Below are positions 25,525-33,919 of a stretch of 46,635 bases of DNA, piece by piece. Positions within the stretch are counted from its first letter, which is position 1. Each line of letters opens with the position of its first letter. Source of the DNA: Alphaproteobacteria bacterium. GTDB taxonomy: Bacteria; Pseudomonadota; Alphaproteobacteria; Caulobacterales; Parvularculaceae. The DNA is taken from NCBI GenBank assembly GCA_013151435.1, contig JAADIH010000239.1, forward strand, positions 1-46,635. Direction: 5' to 3'. A program made the translations under genes and the position numbers. Below the pieces are notes generated by a model. It was not told the origin of the DNA, ran no database searches, and saw only the letters and a list, made by a program, of their open reading frames with translations.

Positions 25525-28500
25525 CTATGCATCATTTAGGCGATGCAACAGCTCGATAAGTTTCGGATCAGTATCCATTCCGAATTCAGGATCTTTGAGT
25601 TTTCTTACAATCTCAGCAGCTCCATAAGGCCAGCGCGCGGCGTCTTCAGGAAGAATAGCAAACAACAAGTCGAGCGTGCTTTTCGGATGTGTCCTGACAT
25701 TGGCGCCTTCTTTATCTCGAATGGAGGGCAGATACAGGTGTTCGTTTTCAACTCCCTCTACCAATTCGGCCACCAGTTTTGCGATCTCGGGAAATAGCCG
25801 CTTTTGCGAAAATGCCAAGTCACATAACCTTGCCGATACGCGAGGCGTGCGTGCCTTTTTCTGTTTGGGCCAAACATCGGTTAAAAACTCCACAATTTTT
25901 TCGGGCCAGTTGGTATCTTGATCCGAACTCCAGCGCTCCAATTGCCAGAGGATATGATTTCTAAATTCTTCGGTGGAGTTTAGCAAAACAGCCCTAAATT
26001 CCTCGTTGGAAATAAATGTAGTGGATTGACTATCTCCTTTTGATCGCCAGCCGGACAACAGCAAACCCGAAAGTATCTCTCCATGGCGGCGATTTAAAGG
26101 AGATTCGCGACGGGCCATTTGGAGAAGCATGGGCTTTAAACGATCATATAGCGCTGCTTGTGGAATTTGCGCGCCCCAGAAGAAACCTGACCAAATCGCG
26201 CCTTTGTCGAACTCGCTTGCAGAAGCATTTTCAAGTACGGAAATAAGATGAGATTCGGCAAACTCAGGGTCAATGTAGAAAAACCAATTTAGGTTGAAGG
26301 CAAAAATCGTCAGTGCATATTGCCGGGAGAATTCAGGCAACGATATCAGCTCTTTCACACGATCAAGCCACGCATTCGGAAATATTTGCCTTTTGTTTAA
26401 TCCTTTCTTTTTGTCATCGGTCATGTGCAGCTGTGTCAAATAACCCGCAGGCGAATTGATCGCTTCAGATGCCCAATCGGGGTCTTTATTGCCGCGAATA
26501 ACCGAGGAAGTTTCTTCCATATTCAAATTTTGAATTGCGTTCACAAGTATGGTCCATATTTTTTCAAAATGGGACTTGTGATGATCCCGCAAATATGGGC
26601 CAGCGCTTTGGAACCATTGCGCCAACGAGTGAAGAATAGCGGGGATGTTTCCTTCGTCGATTTCAGAAATACGCGCGGCCAGAAGTAAATTTATCCGTGG
26701 CGATTCTGCTGTGACCTTTTTTGAATGCAAGAATTGCCTCCAATAACGAGCCGAAAATTCAGCATCACACGGAACCGCCAATAAAGCGCGTAAAGCCCGG
26801 ACAGGTCGCTCCTCGCATAGTCCCGCAAATGGGTTCTGTTCTATGAAAGTTGCAACGCGACGAGATTGTAACTTAGAAGCTTGAGTGACGATCTCCGATA
26901 TCGGTGTCTTCGCCAGCTCAGACCAATCCGTATTAGTTTTCACCGAACCGGAGCGCCCATCTGTACTTTCTGCGGCGCTCTCGGCATATTCCTCCAACCA
27001 GTCGGGGGCCTTTTCTCTTAGAGGCTCTATTGTTTCTTCAAAATTGAATGAGAATTCACAACCTTGGTTATGGAGCCAATACAGCACGTTTAGACGCAAA
27101 TGGGCTGATGAAATTTTGTGTTCCTCGATTGGTTGATTTTTGTAGCGTTTTGGCCCCAACAATATACGTTTTTCAATTTTCTTTCTGTCATTGAGCGGAA
27201 TAACGTTCCACCGACGCGCTAATGTGAGCAATAAATCTCTTTGGCCTTTGTAATCCCAAAAAGACTTGCGATCCACACCAAGTAATTCAGCCGCGTAGGT
27301 GGTTCCGCTTGCCAGTTCTGGCATCCCTGCAGCCCAAAACCTAAGTCGGGCAAAAACTACATCCCCGCTTCGCCAACGTTTGTATTCATTGGCTGCTTTA
27401 GCTGCATCGAGTTGGACCAAGCGCCGGAAAAGGCTCGTGAAATAAATAACGTAGCCAGACAGCTTATAATGGCGGTGAAACTGCTCATTGTCGTCACCCT
27501 CAACAGGTTCATCCGGCTCAATTGCGCAAACATCAACCCAACCCGATAAATCCTTCTCAAGGTCTATTGCTTTTTCGACATTAGGTCTGAAAACCTCGAT
27601 TACTGCCGCAAGATGAGTGTCAGGTATTTGAACGGTCTTGAATGCGTCAGGGTATTCAACCGAAACAGAAATCAAGTCTCGAAGACGCACACCTTTCTTT
27701 GTGGACGGTGGAAGTGGGCCTCGGTAGAGCGGTTTGCTTTCAAGGCTTGGGGCCGCAATTTTTGCGAATTGTCGAATCGTCGATCCGTTCCAACCTAATT
27801 TATCAACATCCGATTTAAAATCGTATTGCTCCAAGCGATCTATCGATCCCGTGTCGGCAACCTCGAAGACAAGCCGCCAACCTTCACGTACAGCTCTAGG
27901 AATAGGTTTTTTTGGATTTCTGCCACGAGTGTGGCGATTGACCCTATCCCGAACATCTGGATGCAGCGATCCTTGACTGGCAGCCCACCACACAGATGCG
28001 GGTTGGTCTGCAACTTCGACGATCCACTCGCCAATTGCGGCCATTCGTTTGGGTAATCTTGGCACTCGTTTTGACCAGTGCCCGACCAATCCCGAAATTT
28101 GGTCATCAGATAGTTCGGCGCGGTCGATATCTGACGATGCAAATGCGGACCATGCATCTGGTGGAATCTTTTTGGCTGAGAATTCATCATTGCGGCCAAT
28201 GGGCGGGGGGTCATCGTCCAGAGAATACAGATCATATGGATCAACAACCGGACCATCGCTGTACATGCCGTTTTGTGATGCCGGATCGGAGAAACGTATT
28301 GATCTGTCGAATACGCAAAGCCATGTTGCGGGCAACGGGGGATTGGCATTTCGAAAAGATTTGGCACCCGATTCAGATGATACGATATGTGCGACCATAC
28401 CTCTTTCATGTGGTGCCAATTTTTCAGGGCCTCGCCGCGCTTTTCGAAATACGGTTTCTCGCCATGCCAGAGGGGCATCGCTTCGCGCAGACCATTCACG

Positions 28501-29358
28501 AAGCGAGTTCCAAAGGAGCTTATGTTTATCCCGAGGATCATAAGTTATGGTGCGAACACCTTTTTCGTCCCACCTTGCGATTGCTTCATCGTCTTCCCCA
28601 GCCTGAAATGCATAAATATCGCCAAGCGTTCCTCTCGACTGCATCAATCCTTCAAGTAAATACCGAATAGGGGGATCGTCTGCTGAGTAACCAACAAATA
28701 CGGCGGTAAAGCGTTGTAAAATATCTTGAACGAAGCTTCTTGCCCAACCTTGGGCCAAATACGCATCCCCGAATTCAGCGCTTGAGAGCACAAACCCGTC
28801 TTGGTCTGGCGCACTCGAGTCTGTGTTCACTCTACCATGGAGGTGGACGATGCCCCAGTTATGGGAGTCGAAATTTACATGTGGCAAATTTGACCGCGTA
28901 CAGGAATTTAGAACGGGATCAGCCTGCTCAAACAATCTGTCGAAGTTGGTCGTTACTAGTCGAGTATGACCAGTTTTTTGTTTGGCGAGTCCAAGTAGAA
29001 TCTCATGTGCTATCGTGTTCGGTTTTTTGTCTTTTGGCTTCAATATCCTGGCTACGGACTCATGTATAAGTTTTTGGTCAAAGCTTCTAGCTAGTAAGGA
29101 AAAGATTCGATCTGCTGCAAGCAACCCACTTACATTGGCATCCTCTTCCAGACGCTTCGCAGCTTCGTACACTCGCACAGCTTCACTATCGGGAGCTGCG
29201 CCCAAATCGGTAAGCACTTGTTCGGCAAGGCCATCGAAATTCGGTAATCCGGTATATGCCATAGACACGCCGGAGCCACAGAAAAAAACTACCCTGCCTT
29301 CATCTTGGGCAGTTAGTAATTCATTCGGAAATACGGGGCCATCTTCAATAAAACGCAT
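25525..29358 (-). CDS. large SIR2-domain protein, probable NAD-depleting anti-phage defence effector
   Basis: A 1277-residue protein. The N-terminal about 300 residues are a SIR2-type NAD-binding domain: VVFFCGSGVS (residues 24-32, the GAGxS-like site), VTTNFDRLF (Asn138, Asp140), VHLHGRV (catalytic-type His174) and FVGYSADDPPIRYLLEG. The remaining about 970 residues are mostly helical with Trp/Arg-rich segments and may form a sensor or scaffold; this build (N-terminal SIR2 plus a very long helical C-terminus) resembles DSR-type and SIR2-DUF4020-type proteins. Characterised relatives destroy NAD when a phage is detected and so abort infection. The function here is inferred from this architecture and the mobile-element context. 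It is a single gene with no obvious partner, convergent with 24460-25230. Confidence 0.82.
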   Translation of the reverse strand: MRFIEDGPVFPNELLTAQDEGRVVFFCGSGVSMAYTGLPNFDGLAEQVLTDLGAAPDSEAVRVYEAAKRLEEDANVSGLLAADRIFSLLARSFDQKLIHESVARILKPKDKKPNTIAHEILLGLAKQKTGHTRLVTTNFDRLFEQADPVLNSCTRSNLPHVNFDSHNWGIVHLHGRVNTDSSAPDQDGFVLSSAEFGDAYLAQGWARSFVQDILQRFTAVFVGYSADDPPIRYLLEGLMQSRGTLGDIYAFQAGEDDEAIARWDEKGVRTITYDPRDKHKLLWNSLREWSARSDAPLAWRETVFRKARRGPEKLAPHERGMVAHIVSSESGAKSFRNANPPLPATWLCVFDRSIRFSDPASQNGMYSDGPVVDPYDLYSLDDDPPPIGRNDEFSAKKIPPDAWSAFASSDIDRAELSDDQISGLVGHWSKRVPRLPKRMAAIGEWIVEVADQPASVWWAASQGSLHPDVRDRVNRHTRGRNPKKPIPRAVREGWRLVFEVADTGSIDRLEQYDFKSDVDKLGWNGSTIRQFAKIAAPSLESKPLYRGPLPPSTKKGVRLRDLISVSVEYPDAFKTVQIPDTHLAAVIEVFRPNVEKAIDLEKDLSGWVDVCAIEPDEPVEGDDNEQFHRHYKLSGYVIYFTSLFRRLVQLDAAKAANEYKRWRSGDVVFARLRFWAAGMPELASGTTYAAELLGVDRKSFWDYKGQRDLLLTLARRWNVIPLNDRKKIEKRILLGPKRYKNQPIEEHKISSAHLRLNVLYWLHNQGCEFSFNFEETIEPLREKAPDWLEEYAESAAESTDGRSGSVKTNTDWSELAKTPISEIVTQASKLQSRRVATFIEQNPFAGLCEERPVRALRALLAVPCDAEFSARYWRQFLHSKKVTAESPRINLLLAARISEIDEGNIPAILHSLAQWFQSAGPYLRDHHKSHFEKIWTILVNAIQNLNMEETSSVIRGNKDPDWASEAINSPAGYLTQLHMTDDKKKGLNKRQIFPNAWLDRVKELISLPEFSRQYALTIFAFNLNWFFYIDPEFAESHLISVLENASASEFDKGAIWSGFFWGAQIPQAALYDRLKPMLLQMARRESPLNRRHGEILSGLLLSGWRSKGDSQSTTFISNEEFRAVLLNSTEEFRNHILWQLERWSSDQDTNWPEKIVEFLTDVWPKQKKARTPRVSARLCDLAFSQKRLFPEIAKLVAELVEGVENEHLYLPSIRDKEGANVRTHPKSTLDLLFAILPEDAARWPYGAAEIVRKLKDPEFGMDTDPKLIELLHRLNDA

Positions 29359-29636
29359 GTCGCCTCAAAATTATGAACCTGCAATTGTAAGTCGAAGCGA
29401 GCTGATTCGGCCAATCAACAATCTTCTTTAGTTGAATGAACAAAGTTCATTTTCGGAATTGCCAGCATACATTAATATGGGGCGCAGGGCGTATTCCTTT
29501 GTTTTAGAGCTGAATTCACCATTCGGTTCCGTTTAGTTCCGCTTTTGGATATTTCCGACAATATAGTCATATTTCTCGAATGACCGCTTTTTCCCGTACT
29601 TCTTTTACCTTTACCACCTGTATAAACTGGCGCTTA

Positions 29637-29699
29637 AGTTTCTCAAAAAGGGACGCTTTGGGACATTGGGTTGTCCGAGGCTCAAATCTCAATACTGAG
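29637..29699 (+). repeat. 63-bp dispersed repeat, copy B
   Basis: Same layout as copy A: AGTTTCTCAAAAA, 31 bases with GGTTGT at the same offset, then CTCAAATCTCAATACTGAG. It lies in the otherwise featureless 29359-29828 gap upstream of the SIR2 gene. Copies A and B therefore bracket the block 23.2-29.7 kb. Confidence 0.65.
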
Positions 29700-29828
29700 C
29701 GTTTAGGCATGGCTCTCATCGGTCGGTGAGTTTATTTTTGCAGCGGTTTCTCGGGCCGTTTTCCTCACCGCGTACGTGTCGTGCGCCAGAAACAGATTGT
29801 AATGGTCTAGAGCCGGGGCGCCTCACAC

Positions 29829-30290
29829 TTAACTTAGGATGCGCTCCGACCTGGCAGCTGCAATTTCGTCGCGCCTGTTAATCTCCTGGGCGATGCTGGC
29901 GCCAGTTGATGCGAAACCTGATATCAGTGCGAACGGTGCTGCGCGTCGCTTTGATGCCGCCCTGGTTTTGATATCCGTCTCGCGGAATTTCGACGACAGA
30001 ACCTCAGCGTTTTCGTTTGTTTGTGAGTTCCTGCGGTTCACGCGACGAATGTTCACTCCGCCCGGAGAGTCCAGCGACAGGCCGCGACCCACACGAATGG
30101 TATCGATTGTCGCCAACGCTTGATTAAGCTGGTCTCTGCGGACGACAGAAATTTGCTTCCCACGCAGTTTTTCACCGCGCGCCTGAAATTCCAGAGACTT
30201 CGCCTCAGATTTCAATGCTGCGCGTTGGCCGAAACTGCTGGCAAGGCTGGCTCCGGCTGATATGCCCGTGAAAATAGCACTAGCTGCCAT
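29829..30290 (-). CDS. phage internal-virion (gp14-like) protein
   Basis: A 153-residue protein resembling small internal or ejection proteins of podoviruses: a Gly/Ala/Ser-rich hydrophobic N-terminus (SAIFTGISAGASLASSFGQR), a long charged helix (KSEAKSLEFQARGEKLRGKQ), then GRGLSLDSPGGVNIRRVNRR and a second hydrophobic Gly/Ala segment (ALISGFASTGASIAQEI). The start at 30290 is set by GGAGG six bases upstream; the ATG at 30302 lacks such a site. It is encoded next to the TerS-like gene on the same strand. An isolated gp14-like gene without tail or nozzle genes means this module is partial. Confidence 0.6.
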   Translation of the reverse strand: MAASAIFTGISAGASLASSFGQRAALKSEAKSLEFQARGEKLRGKQISVVRRDQLNQALATIDTIRVGRGLSLDSPGGVNIRRVNRRNSQTNENAEVLSSKFRETDIKTRAASKRRAAPFALISGFASTGASIAQEINRRDEIAAARSERILS

Positions 30291-30327
30291 GGTTGCCTCC
30301 ATTCAAACAATTGTTGCGCTCACAAAT

Positions 30328-30798
30328 TCACTTAGTCAGGTCAAGAATAATACGCGTCGATGCATCGCGTAATTCTCGCTCAGCGAAATCATCCGCCATC
30401 ATTGATTCAACAAACTTTTGCATTTGGCTGTAGGGGAACTTCCAGTCTTTACTTTGAAGAGCCGTTCGCGCCTGGCGTTGCCAATATGCTCTTGCCAGAT
30501 CGTTTGCTCTGGAGGCGGCGCCAGCAAAACGGTCATGTTCTCGGCGCCACACAATCCACTGCTCACCTGATATACCTAGCTCCGCGCGCAGCTCTGCATT
30601 CGCGAGCCCAACTTTCGCCAATGCCAGGAGTCGTTCTGGCAAGTCATTCGTGTACTCCGCTAGGGGTTCCGGCATGCGATCTAGTATGTCTTCCGGGCTG
30701 ACACGGGCCACGATGCGATCCAATGCGTCGATGCGCTTATTCAGCGCTGAGTTCTCTTCGCGCAGCTTATCCACTTCACTTTTTGCTTTTCCAGACAT
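30328..30798 (-). CDS. phage terminase small subunit-like / HTH protein
   Basis: A 156-residue protein with an N-terminal coiled coil (VDKLREENSALNKRIDALDR) and a central part, GLANAELRAELGISGEQWIV, followed by ASRANDLARAYWQRQARTAL. This resembles the helix-turn-helix plus helix of small terminase subunits that recognise phage DNA. The start at 30798 has GGAG seven bases upstream. The frame is open further up to 31152, where an ATG overlaps the rep stop as ATGA, but the extension looks non-coding. Gap 30799-31148 otherwise shows only a 15-bp palindrome. The assignment as TerS is by pattern and is not certain. Confidence 0.5.
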   Translation of the reverse strand: MSGKAKSEVDKLREENSALNKRIDALDRIVARVSPEDILDRMPEPLAEYTNDLPERLLALAKVGLANAELRAELGISGEQWIVWRREHDRFAGAASRANDLARAYWQRQARTALQSKDWKFPYSQMQKFVESMMADDFAERELRDASTRIILDLTK

Positions 30799-31032
30799 TT
30801 TTATTCTCCAAAAAAATTTAAATTTCGAGGGCAATAGGTATACGGTATGCGCCGTCGCCGCGTTTTTGTCCCCGGGGGGTCTGTTTTTACGATCCACTGA
30901 AAACGCGCTGAGAAAACACTCACGCTCTTTGCTCGCGGACGTAATCAACCACTGCGGTAGCTCTATGATTGCGCGGCGTCTGTGTGATGACGTTGAAGCG
31001 GCATTCTTATTGACGTTGGGATGATTGATCTT

Positions 31033-31047
31033 CTGATTGTCAATCAG
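31033..31047. promoter_or_regulatory. 15-bp palindrome upstream of TerS-like gene
   Basis: CTGATTG-T-CAATCAG is a perfect 7-bp inverted repeat with a single-base centre in the 350-bp gap between the rep gene end and the TerS-like start. It could be an operator for a repressor or activator of the late-type genes. No other signal supports this. Confidence 0.3.
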
Positions 31048-31148
31048 GTGGTCCGCAATCGTGCTTTTAGTTTTCGTGGCGACTATGCAACATGTCGCGC
31101 GCGCGATAGGGCAGCTACTCGGCAGGAGGATATCTATTTCACCGTAGA

Positions 31149-31997
31149 TCATGCGACTGAGTCCTGCGTGAACTCTCTGTCAAGTTCGATGTCGCCTAAA
31201 ATTCTTTCAATCTGAGAATTGAGTTGGGGGCTCCAATTGACATCCGGCCTATCATAAGCATCCGATTGCAGCCGTGTTAGAATGAGTTGCGCATCGTGAG
31301 AGGAAATCTCATTGGTATTCCACTTACGATCTATCTCACAGATGAGTGATTGGAAGTCTCTGTTTTCTGGGTATGAGAGAATCGCTTCTGGATCTTCTTG
31401 TAGGATAGTCAGAACGCTAGATAACCATTGCGGCTTATCGATTGAAGGACAGTTCCCCAAATGGCTTTGCAAAGCCACCACATTGTTAGATGTGGCAGTT
31501 TCACTGAATCTATTATTCGTTTCACGGGATATATTCTCCGTTTCACGGAATATATTAGGGACGATTTCCTCAACTGAATCATTGTCTTGGCATTTCTCGA
31601 TGCAATCTATCTCAGGCTTGATTGATTGCAGGCGTGCAGTCTTTTTCTTTTGAGATGCTACTCTCATAGCTTGCGCATCCGCGTCGTTATAGATGACGCG
31701 GTGAATACGTTTGCGCCTGTCTTTTGGGTCTTCTTCTTGAATTACATATCCAAGTTTGATCAGACGCCTGATGCTCCTCCACACAGTGGATGGATCACAA
31801 TTCGCGCACTCGGCTAGGCGATCAGTACCAGCATAGCAGCCACGCTCATTATCTCCGAACCGATCATGGGCAGCGATAATCATCAATAGACGAAAGTCCG
31901 TGGGCGCCAATTGTGTGTCCCTCGCTGCGCGAGTGGGGACGGGTGCAAAGCGTTCTTTGCGTCGTTGTCCTGGAGAAGTGCGATTATTCACATTCAC
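31149..31997 (-). CDS. winged-helix replication-type protein of element 1
   Basis: A 282-residue protein with an N-terminal winged helix-turn-helix of the phage/plasmid replication type: LAPTDFRLLMIIAAHDRFGD, CYAGTDRLAECANCDPSTVW, RSIRRLIKLGYVIQEED. This DnaD/RepA-like N-terminus is followed by a low-complexity polar linker and a C-terminal helical part. The linker is encoded by three 21-bp direct repeats (31498-31560), read as FRETENI-SRETNNR-FSETATS. That recalls lambda O, where the origin iterons lie inside the initiator gene. The start overlaps the preceding Cys-rich gene by 14 bases with GGGGGG ahead of it. It is probably the element's replication initiator. Confidence 0.65.
   Translation of the reverse strand: MNVNNRTSPGQRRKERFAPVPTRAARDTQLAPTDFRLLMIIAAHDRFGDNERGCYAGTDRLAECANCDPSTVWRSIRRLIKLGYVIQEEDPKDRRKRIHRVIYNDADAQAMRVASQKKKTARLQSIKPEIDCIEKCQDNDSVEEIVPNIFRETENISRETNNRFSETATSNNVVALQSHLGNCPSIDKPQWLSSVLTILQEDPEAILSYPENRDFQSLICEIDRKWNTNEISSHDAQLILTRLQSDAYDRPDVNWSPQLNSQIERILGDIELDREFTQDSVA
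31498..31560. repeat. three 21-bp tandem direct repeats inside rep (candidate origin iterons), element 1
   Basis: Units start at 31498, 31519 and 31540, all beginning GTTTCAC and continuing GGGATATATT or close variants. The period is exactly 21 bp, two helical turns, as in iterons. They are AT-rich. A degenerate fourth unit may follow (TCCTCAACTGAATCATTG). Confidence 0.7.
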
Positions 31998-32271
31998 CCC
32001 CCGAAGCCTTCGGGCTTAGATTTTTCAGGGCGGAAAGTACCTGCTTTTCCGACCTCGCAGCTCTGGATGGATTTTTTCCGAATCTGTAACGAAAGAGTTC
32101 GCAATCAACGGAAACACATTCCGCAACGTCTTTGGGCGAACCGCCCATGCATGCGATACACTTTTGGCGAATTGCTCTTAAAGGCGTTGGCTTGAATACG
32201 TGTCTACTCGCGGGTGGTTTGGGGGATTTCTCGACGGTTGACGATTCAGCCGTATTCGGAGTATCAAACAT
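31984..32271 (-). CDS. small cysteine-rich phage-type protein
   Basis: A 95-residue protein with the pattern RQKCIACMGGSPKDVAEC...VDCELFRYRFGKNP. It resembles a small prophage protein type found next to replication genes, in which four cysteines (CxxC...C...C) bind a metal and end in a C-L-x-YRxGxNP box. The role is unknown; nucleic-acid binding is plausible. GAGG lies 11 bases upstream of the ATG. Its 3' end overlaps the rep start, so the two are coupled. Confidence 0.65.
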   Translation of the reverse strand: MFDTPNTAESSTVEKSPKPPASRHVFKPTPLRAIRQKCIACMGGSPKDVAECVSVDCELFRYRFGKNPSRAARSEKQVLSALKNLSPKASGGECE

Positions 32272-32329
32272 TTTCTATAGCCTCATATCTCTCCTGGCTT
32301 GCCGCCGCAAAAGAGATTGTTGGATTTAG

Positions 32330-32361
32330 CCCCGAACTGCTGTGCGGTTCGGGGTTTTTTT
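32330..32361 (+). terminator. intrinsic terminator (plus strand)
   Basis: CCCCGAAC - 9-nt loop - GTTCGGGG followed by TTTTTTT (32355-32361): a strong classic Rho-independent terminator. It is oriented for plus-strand transcripts, although no plus-strand gene is recognised upstream within element 1 after 25.2 kb. It may end an unseen antisense RNA or protect the xis-like gene from read-through. Confidence 0.75.
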
Positions 32362-32367
32362 ATTGGT

Positions 32368-32583
32368 TCATGCAGCTTGCTGTGAAGTTGAAGTCATCAC
32401 ACGTTCGGCTATGAAGTGATCGAGGTCTTCTGGCCTGTATCGTACTGACCGACCGATCTTCACGTACGGTGGTGAATTCAACCCAGTAACACGGGCTTTA
32501 TTTATCGCGCTCTCGGACCAACCAAGGCGACGTGCCGCCTGTGCAGTCGTTAAGAGGGCTTTCTGATCAACGATGTCTTGCAC
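32368..32583 (-). CDS. AlpA/excisionase-type helix-turn-helix protein
   Basis: A 71-residue MerR-like winged helix of the excisionase/AlpA group: LLTTAQAARRLGWSESAINK, then PPYVKIGRSVRYRPEDLDHF. The K/R-IGRSVRYRxxDLxxF ending is diagnostic of the Xis/HTH_17 family. The GTG start is fixed by GGAGG seven bases upstream. In satellites, AlpA-type proteins switch on excision and replication. Here it lies between the rep operon and the integrase gene, which fits that role. Confidence 0.8.
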   Translation of the reverse strand: MQDIVDQKALLTTAQAARRLGWSESAINKARVTGLNSPPYVKIGRSVRYRPEDLDHFIAERVMTSTSQQAA

Positions 32584-32693
32584 TTAATTTCCTCCATGTT
32601 TATCGACGTGTTCTCGATTGCATGGAGAAAATAGTGTTTCCTGCCTATCCCCTAAGGCGCAGTAATCATCCGTTTCTTGACCCTATTGTGCGC

Positions 32694-33431
32694 CTAATTG
32701 CGAATTCGATACCTTCTTTGGAGAGTACGCTCAATAACCGTTAATGCGGCTTGGAGAGATTGTCGGCCAGCGTGCTCTTCGCCCAAGATTCGTGAAGCAA
32801 TAGCGATCACGAGTTCCCAAAAATTGCTTCTGCGTGTGTTTATAGACCCGCGAGCGTCTTCAACTGGCTGTTCAGTTTTCGAAAGCCTCGGCACATAAAT
32901 ATCTTCGGACTCAAGAGTATTTATACATTGAAGGATCAATGAGTGAAATATTGAGTTATCTTTGCGCCCTCTGCCGGTTTGAATTGCAAGCGCAGCATCG
33001 ATCGAGCGTGAATATCGCTCGAGGTAGTCCAGTATGACCCAAAGCTCTGGCACAGTTGTTTTTATAGGTCGCCCCGCGCCCGGACGTTCAAGTGTAATCC
33101 GTGATAGTAAGTATCTACTACCATGAGTTTTAATCATATTTAGCGCTGCGCGCTCAGCGGTACCTGATACGGCTTCCGTGTATCGATTAGCGTCGTCAGT
33201 GAACTTCGCTATCGTAGAGTGAAGTTTTTTTAATGCTTTTTTTGTTTCGCTTTTTGTTGCGGCTAGCTCAAAAGACGGTGCCCATAGTAATGTGTCGAAA
33301 ATCTCCTGAAAGCGTTCAGCAACATGGGAGGACGGTGAAACCATTAATGCTGTGCAGAGCTGTTCTATCTCAGTATCTAGAAGGACTGTATCCGGTACAT
33401 CATCAACATTTTCCATATCAACGTGCATCAT
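32694..33431 (-). CDS. hypothetical protein of element 1
   Basis: A 245-residue soluble, mostly helical protein with no recognised family. It begins with an acidic stretch (DVPDTVLLDTEIEQL), has a central Arg-rich part (SRYLLSRITLERPGAGRPIK) and a basic C-terminus (ERTLQRRYRIRN). The start at 33431 is set by GGAGG six bases before the ATG; the in-frame ATG at 33446 has no such site. It lies upstream of the AlpA-like gene on the same strand. The gap 33432-33634 contains only part of dispersed repeat copy C. Confidence 0.55.
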   Translation of the reverse strand: MMHVDMENVDDVPDTVLLDTEIEQLCTALMVSPSSHVAERFQEIFDTLLWAPSFELAATKSETKKALKKLHSTIAKFTDDANRYTEAVSGTAERAALNMIKTHGSRYLLSRITLERPGAGRPIKTTVPELWVILDYLERYSRSIDAALAIQTGRGRKDNSIFHSLILQCINTLESEDIYVPRLSKTEQPVEDARGSINTRRSNFWELVIAIASRILGEEHAGRQSLQAALTVIERTLQRRYRIRN

Positions 33432-33619
33432 GTGTTGCCTCCGCATGAAAGTTCAGCGCGGCGACTCCGTTGCGGTACAGAGTTTTCGGCGGCTAAACCT
33501 AGTCGCGCTTCTTCTTAAGGTAACGGTGATAAAGATAGATTGCATCAGTTTATTGAGACCGGGCCACCTAACTGACTGCTCAGAATAGAATTACCCTCCA
33601 GAAAGCTGGGGACTTAACG

Positions 33620-33635
33620 CTCAGGATTGAGATTT
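33620..33635 (-). repeat. dispersed repeat, copy C (partial, inverted)
   Basis: On the minus strand it reads AAATCTCAATCCTGAG, 16 bp identical to the right end of copy A, and continues GCGTTA like copy B. The AGTTTCTCAAAAA block is absent. It ends at the stop of the 33635-33919 frame. Confidence 0.5.
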
Positions 33636-33919
33636 CAGGGTGTCAGGACATAAATGAACCGGGCAACCAAATCGGCAATCCTGAGGGGAAAAGCGCGCCT
33701 TATTGTGCGCTCAACAGCATCTTCTCCTGCATCACGGACCTCGCGCCACTCGGCGACGCGCTGACTAGAGACGCCAATTTCATCAAGAGTTGAGGTGCCC
33801 GGTGCGCGGGCACCCTGTTGTTGAGTTTGAAGATCAAGATGAGGATCAACTTGTATGGCGAAGTAACTCAAGAACGCATTCCAAGTGTTCCTCACCATCA
33901 ACATATCCGCCAAAGACAT
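33635..33919 (-). CDS. hypothetical protein, possibly 3' part of a phage DNA-binding protein
   Basis: A 94-residue frame. The part TSTLDEIGVSSQRVAEWREV resembles the small helical DNA-binding segment seen in ParB-like and methylase-associated phage proteins (LxELGIxxxQxxxW pattern). The N-terminal part overlaps the better supported gene 33846-34253 by 74 bases and is probably not native, so the frame may be a truncated gene whose true start is lost. There is no clear ribosome site. Confidence 0.35.
   Translation of the reverse strand: MSLADMLMVRNTWNAFLSYFAIQVDPHLDLQTQQQGARAPGTSTLDEIGVSSQRVAEWREVRDAGEDAVERTIRRAFPLRIADLVARFIYVLTP

Noticed and set aside
27840-28670. ORFs on both strands within the SIR2 gene (27840-28541 minus, 27996-28670 plus)
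   Set aside because: They overlap the strongly supported SIR2 frame over their whole length and show no family resemblance.
29527-29541. GTTC-N6-GTTC resembling an alphaproteobacterial SOS box upstream of SIR2
   Set aside because: The known box is GTTC-N7-GTTC; the spacing here is one short and no second example supports LexA control.
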